From: Anaerolineaceae bacterium
GTDB taxonomy: Bacteria; Chloroflexota; Anaerolineae; Anaerolineales; Anaerolineaceae
Assembly: GCA_003448875.1 (NCBI GenBank)
Contig: DLXG01000110.1
Location: forward strand, 1 to 10,966
Reading direction: 5' to 3'
Length of the DNA stretch: 10,966 nucleotides
Below, piece by piece: positions 7,104-10,966 of the stretch (the stretch's first letter is position 1; every line of letters begins with the position of its first letter). Under the pieces are notes generated by a model, which was not told where the DNA came from, did not search any database, and saw only the letters and a list, made by a program, of their open reading frames with translations. The translations under genes were made by a program, and so were the position numbers.

Positions 7104-9647
7104 TTAATGGGAAACTTCGGGCAGGGTTTTCAAAAAATCGGCGGCCAGCTGGCGGACTTGCTGAGCATTGGCACAGGCAACGGCTTGCTGTGCGATTTGT
7201 CTGGCCTGCTCGGTGGTTAAGGCTCGCACAATGGCTTTCACACGGGGAATGCCGGCGGCGTTGACGCTCAACTCGCGTACTCCCAAACCGATCAAAATCG
7301 GAACGGCCTCTACATCCCCTGCCAGTTCTCCGCAAACCCCCACCCATTTACCGTGCTTTTCGGCAGCATTGGTTACCTCGCCGATCAGGTGCAGCACGGC
7401 AGGGTGCAAGGCGTCATTGAGATAATTCAATTGGGGATTGCCGCGTTCAGCTGCCATGGTGTACTGCGTCAGGTCGTTGGTGCCGATACTGAAGAAAGCC
7501 ACATGCGGGGCCAGTGCATCGGCCACAACGGCTGCTGAGGGGATTTCGACCATGATACCGCTTTCAATCGGCCAGCGGTGCGCTAACCCTTCTGCTTCTA
7601 ACTCCGCGTGGACTGTTTGCAGGAATTGATTGGCTTGATGGACTTCTTCAATAGTAGCCACCATGGGGAACATGATCCGTAAATACGTATCGGCCCCGGC
7701 GCGTAAAATGGCGCGCAACTGGGTGCGGAACAGTTCCGGTTGCTGGAGAGAAAGGCGCAGAGCGCGCACACCGAGAAAAGGATTGGCTTCCGGCTGCTGG
7801 TTAATGTAGGGCAGGGGCTTATCGCCGCCCACATCCAGCGTGCGCACGATGACGGGCTTGCCTTGCAAGGTCATGCCAATCTGGTGAATGGCCTGATATT
7901 GTTCTTCTTCGGTGGGGGCGGTTTGGCGGGTCAGGAAAAGGAATTCGGTGCGCAACAAGCCGACACCGTCCGCGCCGTTTTGCACGGCGGTTTGAGCATC
8001 GGTCAGATTGCCCACATTGGCGGCTACTTCAATGGTCAAGCCGTCCAGTGTGACGGCTGCCTGATGAGTGGTGGCGAGCAGGCGCTGCTTTTCTTCCAGC
8101 CAGCGGGTGCGGCGTGTTTCAAATTCCCGGCGGATGTTTTCATCCGGCTGAATCACAACTTCGCCTTTGAATCCATCCAACGCAACTACCGTTTGCTGGG
8201 GAATTTGTTTGACGCGCATCGGTAAACCGGTAACAGCAGGGATACCCAGCGAACGCGCCAGAATAGCGCTGTGGGAAGTAGCGCCGCCGCTGAGCAGGGC
8301 AATTCCCTGCACGCGTTCCAGATCCAGTGAGGCGGTTTCGGTGGGGGTCAGATCGTCAGCAACCAGAATGACCGGCTCCCGAAAGATGATTTTTTGATGC
8401 GCTTCGCCGCTCAGCTCGCGCAACACCTGATTACCGACATCCTGAACGTCAACCGCTCGTTGTTTGAGATAATCATCGGCAAGGCCTTGAAAACGAGCCA
8501 CAATTTCATCCACGCTTTCTTTCCAGGCGCGGGCAGCATTGTAGTGGTTTTCTTGGATCAATCGGCGGGTATTTTCCAGTAATTCTTCATCGCTCAGCAA
8601 GAGCGCATGGGCTTCAAAGATGGCGGCTTCCTCTTCACCCACGCGGCTGACCATTTCACGCTGGCGCTCAAGTATGGCGCGGCGGACTTTTTCCAGGGCC
8701 GTTTGTAATTTTTGCCATTCTGCGCTGGTATCTTGTGCTTCATAATCTGGAATCAAGGGAGGCAGACTTTCGTAGTGAAAGACCGGCGCAACGGCTACCC
8801 CTTCGGATACCGGCAAGCCGCGCAGGATACGCTCGTCGGAAGGCTGAGGTTCGGTGGCCTGCACAGGCGGTGGTACGGGTAGCGGGGCAGCACTCACTGC
8901 TGCTTCCCCAAACCGCTCTTCAACCAGTTTCTTTAGCGCCTCAACGGCCTCGGCGGCTTGCTCTCCGTGGGCCTGAATTTGAATTTGGTGGCCGTGCAGC
9001 GCCCCAAGAGTTGCCAGGGCATTCAGGCTTTTGGCGGAAACAAACGAACTACCTGTTGTCAGATTGGCAACGCGAACATCCGCATTAAAACGGGATGCGG
9101 TTTGCACAAAACGGGCAGCCGGACGGGCGTGCAAACCGTGGGCGTTGGTCAATTCCAGTACAACTGTATGAAGTTCGCCGCTCTCCACTGGCGGAGCAAC
9201 TTCCTCACTTACCGCCACGGCAGGCGAAACGGGTTCAGCGAAATGTAATTGCTCGGCTTTAGGCTGGAGAGCCTGGCAGGCTTCGCGGCAGATGGTTTGG
9301 GGGTCATTACCCAAGCTGGCCTGCACACCGGCAGCAATGGCCCCCTCTACCAGCGGGGCAGGGCAGAAGTGAACACGGCTGCGAACATCCTCAGGCAGCA
9401 GTTCCAGAGCCATTTCAGCGCTGAGGATGGCACTGCCCAAATCCATCAAAACCACCACGCCGTCAGGGCTGTCCACTTCTTGAATGACCTGTGCGATTTG
9501 AGTTGCATCGGTACCAAAGTCATCATGATTTTCTCCGGCACCAGCGGCAACCCCTATCATTACCTCTTCGCCGGCCATCTGACGCACGAGGTGTACCAGT
9601 GACTCGGCAAGCAGCTTGCTGTGCGAAACCAAAACCAGACTCACCAT
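7104..9647 (-). CDS. dhaM: Fused DhaM-type EIIA, HPr and PTS Enzyme I (PEP-protein phosphotransferase)
   Basis: This 847-residue cytosolic protein joins three phosphotransfer modules. Residues 1-130 are a mannose-class EIIA of the DhaM type (LVLVSHS, phospho-His H9; VVVLMDLGSA, 65-73). Residues 160-250 are an HPr (GLHARPA, phospho-His H173) that also keeps a serine in the regulatory Ser46 position (AKSLNAL, S207). Residues about 273-847 are a complete Enzyme I: SGGATSHSAILAR with H459, and the PEP-binding barrel with GLLRTEF (564-570), DVGGDKPLPY (605-614), IGTNDLTQY (721-729) and VCGELAGD with C772. Pro/Ala/Glu-rich linkers (about 138-158 and 251-272) join them. E. coli DhaM has only a truncated Enzyme I-like part and depends on separate EI and HPr; this protein should take phosphate from PEP itself and pass it to DhaL-ADP of a dihydroxyacetone kinase. 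No dhaK or dhaL is in view. It follows sdhD by 20 bp with a weak Shine-Dalgarno. It might also be annotated as ptsI or ptsP. Confidence 0.92.
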   Translation of the reverse strand: MVSLVLVSHSKLLAESLVHLVRQMAGEEVMIGVAAGAGENHDDFGTDATQIAQVIQEVDSPDGVVVLMDLGSAILSAEMALELLPEDVRSRVHFCPAPLVEGAIAAGVQASLGNDPQTICREACQALQPKAEQLHFAEPVSPAVAVSEEVAPPVESGELHTVVLELTNAHGLHARPAARFVQTASRFNADVRVANLTTGSSFVSAKSLNALATLGALHGHQIQIQAHGEQAAEAVEALKKLVEERFGEAAVSAAPLPVPPPVQATEPQPSDERILRGLPVSEGVAVAPVFHYESLPPLIPDYEAQDTSAEWQKLQTALEKVRRAILERQREMVSRVGEEEAAIFEAHALLLSDEELLENTRRLIQENHYNAARAWKESVDEIVARFQGLADDYLKQRAVDVQDVGNQVLRELSGEAHQKIIFREPVILVADDLTPTETASLDLERVQGIALLSGGATSHSAILARSLGIPAVTGLPMRVKQIPQQTVVALDGFKGEVVIQPDENIRREFETRRTRWLEEKQRLLATTHQAAVTLDGLTIEVAANVGNLTDAQTAVQNGADGVGLLRTEFLFLTRQTAPTEEEQYQAIHQIGMTLQGKPVIVRTLDVGGDKPLPYINQQPEANPFLGVRALRLSLQQPELFRTQLRAILRAGADTYLRIMFPMVATIEEVHQANQFLQTVHAELEAEGLAHRWPIESGIMVEIPSAAVVADALAPHVAFFSIGTNDLTQYTMAAERGNPQLNYLNDALHPAVLHLIGEVTNAAEKHGKWVGVCGELAGDVEAVPILIGLGVRELSVNAAGIPRVKAIVRALTTEQARQIAQQAVACANAQQVRQLAADFLKTLPEVSH

Positions 9648-9667
9648 AGGTTTTGCCCGTTGGCCTT

Positions 9668-10045
9668 TTACAATCCGAAGTTAATCACCGCAAACAGTAA
9701 CCAGATGCCGTAGGCAGTTGCAAATAACCCCAAGGCGATGAAGAGATAATCGAGAACTTTCAAGAGAGCCGGACTTGGACGCAGGTCAAGAATGATGCTG
9801 CGCGATCCGATCAACGAATGGGCGACAACGAACACGAGGAAGAAGCCTTCCATGATCGGCACAATCGGATAATTGCGGTAGTAGGCAACTACCTCTGCAT
9901 GACTGAGCAGGCCGTTTGGGGCAAGCAGGTGATTGACCAGAAAATGGATGATCAACACGGGCAGAATCAAGACACCGCTGACAATCTTAATCAGCCAGAG
10001 CAGGTAACTTTCGCCGGGTTTGGGTTGTGAAAGGGTATTTTGCAT
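9668..10045 (-). CDS. sdhD: Succinate dehydrogenase membrane anchor subunit D
   Basis: This is a 125-residue membrane protein with three hydrophobic segments (about 15-40, 61-85 and 96-122), the usual anchor topology. H76 in AHSLIGSRSIILDL matches the heme-binding H-x3-G-x-R-x2-x2-D pattern of SdhD/SdhC anchors. H34 and H39 lie in or near the first helix. With SdhC it would bind heme b and quinone and hold SdhAB to the membrane, passing electrons from succinate to quinone. The ORF extends to 10090, but I place the start at the ATG at 10045 because an ideal Shine-Dalgarno sits just upstream and the longer version would overlap sdhC. It follows sdhC by 16 bp and is followed 20 bp later by the PTS fusion gene. 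The family call rests on topology, the His motif and position after sdhB and sdhC. Confidence 0.85.
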   Translation of the reverse strand: MQNTLSQPKPGESYLLWLIKIVSGVLILPVLIIHFLVNHLLAPNGLLSHAEVVAYYRNYPIVPIMEGFFLVFVVAHSLIGSRSIILDLRPSPALLKVLDYLFIALGLFATAYGIWLLFAVINFGL

Positions 10046-10050
10046 GATTG

Positions 10051-10060
10051 CACCTCCTTT
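10051..10060 (-). promoter_or_regulatory. Strong RBS of sdhD
   Basis: AAAGGAGGTG on the minus strand is a near-perfect Shine-Dalgarno. It lies 5 nt before the ATG at 10045 and directly follows the sdhC stop codon. It decides the sdhD start. Confidence 0.8.
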
Positions 10061-10061
10061 G

Positions 10062-10454
10062 CTAGTGGGTGGTGAGCATTCGCACGCCAAAGACGACCGT
10101 GCCGATCAGGGTTAGGCCTACCACACCATATAACAACTGGCGCTGGGCTGGTACGGCAATTCCAAAACTGTTGAGGGCGATGCGCAGCCCGTTAAGCCCA
10201 TGATACAGACCGGCGATGATCACCAGCATTTCTCCGAACATGATGGCTGGCTGTTTGGCCGTTTCGATGAACGCATCAAAGGCTTCCGGCCCTTGAGCCA
10301 GTTTGCCCAGCATGTACAGGTGCAGGTACAGGTAAACCGTTAACCCGATGGCAGACAGGCGGTTGATGATAAATCCCCAGCCGCCGACGTTTCTGCCGCG
10401 CGGGTCAAACCAGTCTAAGATTCCGCGGGTGTTGGGTTTTTTAGGTGTTTCCAT
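10062..10454 (-). CDS. sdhC: Succinate dehydrogenase cytochrome b subunit C
   Basis: This is a 130-residue membrane anchor with three hydrophobic segments (about 27-50, 70-96 and 106-126). Typical cytochrome b556-type signatures are INRLSAIGLTVYLYLHLY (29-47), with the R-x-S-x2-G quinone-site pattern and H45, and GLYHGLNGLRIALNSFG (82-98), with candidate heme ligand H85. It pairs with SdhD to bind heme b and quinone. The ORF can begin with GTG at 10460, but the ATG at 10454 is preferred because AGGAG (10468-10464) lies 9 nt before it and only 3 nt before the GTG. It follows sdhB by 22 bp. An FDPRGRN segment before the first helix is probably the cytoplasmic N-terminus contacting SdhB. Confidence 0.9.
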   Translation of the reverse strand: METPKKPNTRGILDWFDPRGRNVGGWGFIINRLSAIGLTVYLYLHLYMLGKLAQGPEAFDAFIETAKQPAIMFGEMLVIIAGLYHGLNGLRIALNSFGIAVPAQRQLLYGVVGLTLIGTVVFGVRMLTTH

Positions 10455-10476
10455 TCTCACATTCTCCTGTAAAGTT

Positions 10477-10966
10477 CTAGGCTTTTACAAACCAGCGGCG
10501 GAGACGCTCGCCAACCACCTGACGGCGCAGGTCCATAATGCGCCAGCCGGGGTCAACATTCGATGGGCAGACGGCTGTGCATTCGTAGGCACTGTGGCAG
10601 CGCCACAAGCCGTCGGCGCAGTCTACCAGATCCAGCAAGTCGGGGTTGTGTTTCAAGCCCTGCAATTGAGCGGCTGCCAGCACGGCCGGGCCGAGGTAGT
10701 TTTCAGCCGTACCTGCCACCGGGCAGGCGCTGATGCACAAACCGCATTCGATGCAGTCTGCCAGACGCAGGTATTCGTTACCGTTGTTGCGGGGTACATC
10801 TTTTGGCGGTCGAATGCCCTCGCCTTCCAGCGGTGCGGCGGAGAGCGGGTGAACCGCCTGCGCGTGTACGCGGTCCATGGCAGCGTACATGCGGGTCATA
10901 TCCACGACCAGATCGCCCACAATGGGGAAGTTGCGCAGCGGTTCGATTTTGAGCGTGCCGCCGTTG
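10477..10966 (-). CDS. sdhB: Succinate dehydrogenase iron-sulfur subunit, 5' partial
   Basis: The reading frame stays open to the right edge (162 visible residues), so the N-terminal [2Fe-2S] ferredoxin domain is mostly outside the window. The visible part starts in the IEPLRNFPIVGDLVVDM segment typical of SdhB/FrdB. The C-terminal ferredoxin-like domain has DCIECGLCISACP (C71, C74, C77, C81) and RCHSAYECTAVCP (C123, C129, C133). By analogy with E. coli SdhB, C71/C74/C77/C133 would hold the [4Fe-4S] cluster and C81/C123/C129 the [3Fe-4S] cluster. It carries electrons from the flavin of SdhA to quinone at the SdhCD interface. Being first in the visible minus-strand series (B-C-D), it implies sdhA just upstream, outside the window. 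A fumarate reductase role cannot be excluded. Confidence 0.95.
   Translation of the reverse strand, partial: NGGTLKIEPLRNFPIVGDLVVDMTRMYAAMDRVHAQAVHPLSAAPLEGEGIRPPKDVPRNNGNEYLRLADCIECGLCISACPVAGTAENYLGPAVLAAAQLQGLKHNPDLLDLVDCADGLWRCHSAYECTAVCPSNVDPGWRIMDLRRQVVGERLRRWFVKA

Noticed and set aside
7740..8225. 161-residue open frame antisense to the PTS fusion gene
   Set aside because: Fully contained in the Enzyme I coding region, with no Shine-Dalgarno and no domain seen.
9249..9602. 117-residue open frame antisense to the DhaM EIIA region
   Set aside because: Shadow of the coding strand, with no independent support.
10046..10090. 15-residue N-terminal extension of SdhD
   Set aside because: It overlaps the end of sdhC and has no ribosome binding site, while the ATG at 10045 has an ideal one.
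1..10966. CRISPR arrays, tRNA/rRNA genes, insertion sequences, phage genes or defence islands
   Set aside because: No spaced direct repeats, no cloverleaf or rRNA-like stretches, no transposase or integrase motifs and no terminal repeats were seen on either strand; the window is nearly filled by ordinary protein genes.

Overview
This is an ordinary bacterial chromosome segment of moderate GC, gene-dense on both strands. Gene content and protein style suggest a member of the Chloroflexota, perhaps an Anaerolineae-type lineage. The pointers are a DhaM/HPr/Enzyme I fusion, a short zinc-knuckle MetRS with a KISGS signature, and an sdhB-C-D gene order. That placement is inferred from impression only; no marker gene in the window proves it.

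Layout. (1) Positions 1-4128 look like the end of a cell-surface polysaccharide locus. A polytopic GT-C-like membrane protein, cut by the left edge, is on the + strand. It converges on a two-gene minus-strand operon: a Wzz-like chain-length protein (3340-4128) followed after 1 bp by an O-antigen ligase/Wzy-like protein that probably starts with TTG (1806-3338). The 3' ends of the GT-C gene and the ligase gene overlap by 64 bp. (2) Positions 4129-4251 form a divergent intergenic region with an AT-rich core that could act as the -10 element in both directions. (3) A 318-aa aldo/keto reductase (4252-5208, +) ends 3 bp from the end of methionyl-tRNA synthetase metG (5212-7008, -). (4) Upstream of metG, an 11-bp hairpin separates it from an 847-aa multiphosphoryl-transfer protein (7104-9647, -) that joins a DhaM-type EIIA, an HPr and a full-length PTS Enzyme I. 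(5) That gene lies 20 bp downstream of sdhD, and sdhB (partial)-sdhC-sdhD fill the rest of the window to the right edge, all on the minus strand.

How the genes fit together. The sdh genes encode the iron-sulfur subunit and two membrane anchors of succinate:quinone oxidoreductase; sdhA presumably lies just beyond the right edge. The PTS fusion is probably co-transcribed with them because of the tight spacing. It carries every domain needed to move phosphate from PEP to a DhaK/DhaL dihydroxyacetone kinase, but no dhaK or dhaL is visible. The polysaccharide genes would cooperate in making, polymerising or ligating, and length-controlling a surface glycan.

I see no tRNA or rRNA gene, CRISPR array, insertion sequence, phage gene or obvious defence system, and nothing I would call an undescribed system. 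The points most worth a second look are the PTS fusion and its placement, the overlapping or touching convergent gene ends, the possible bidirectional promoter, and the MetRS signature variant.
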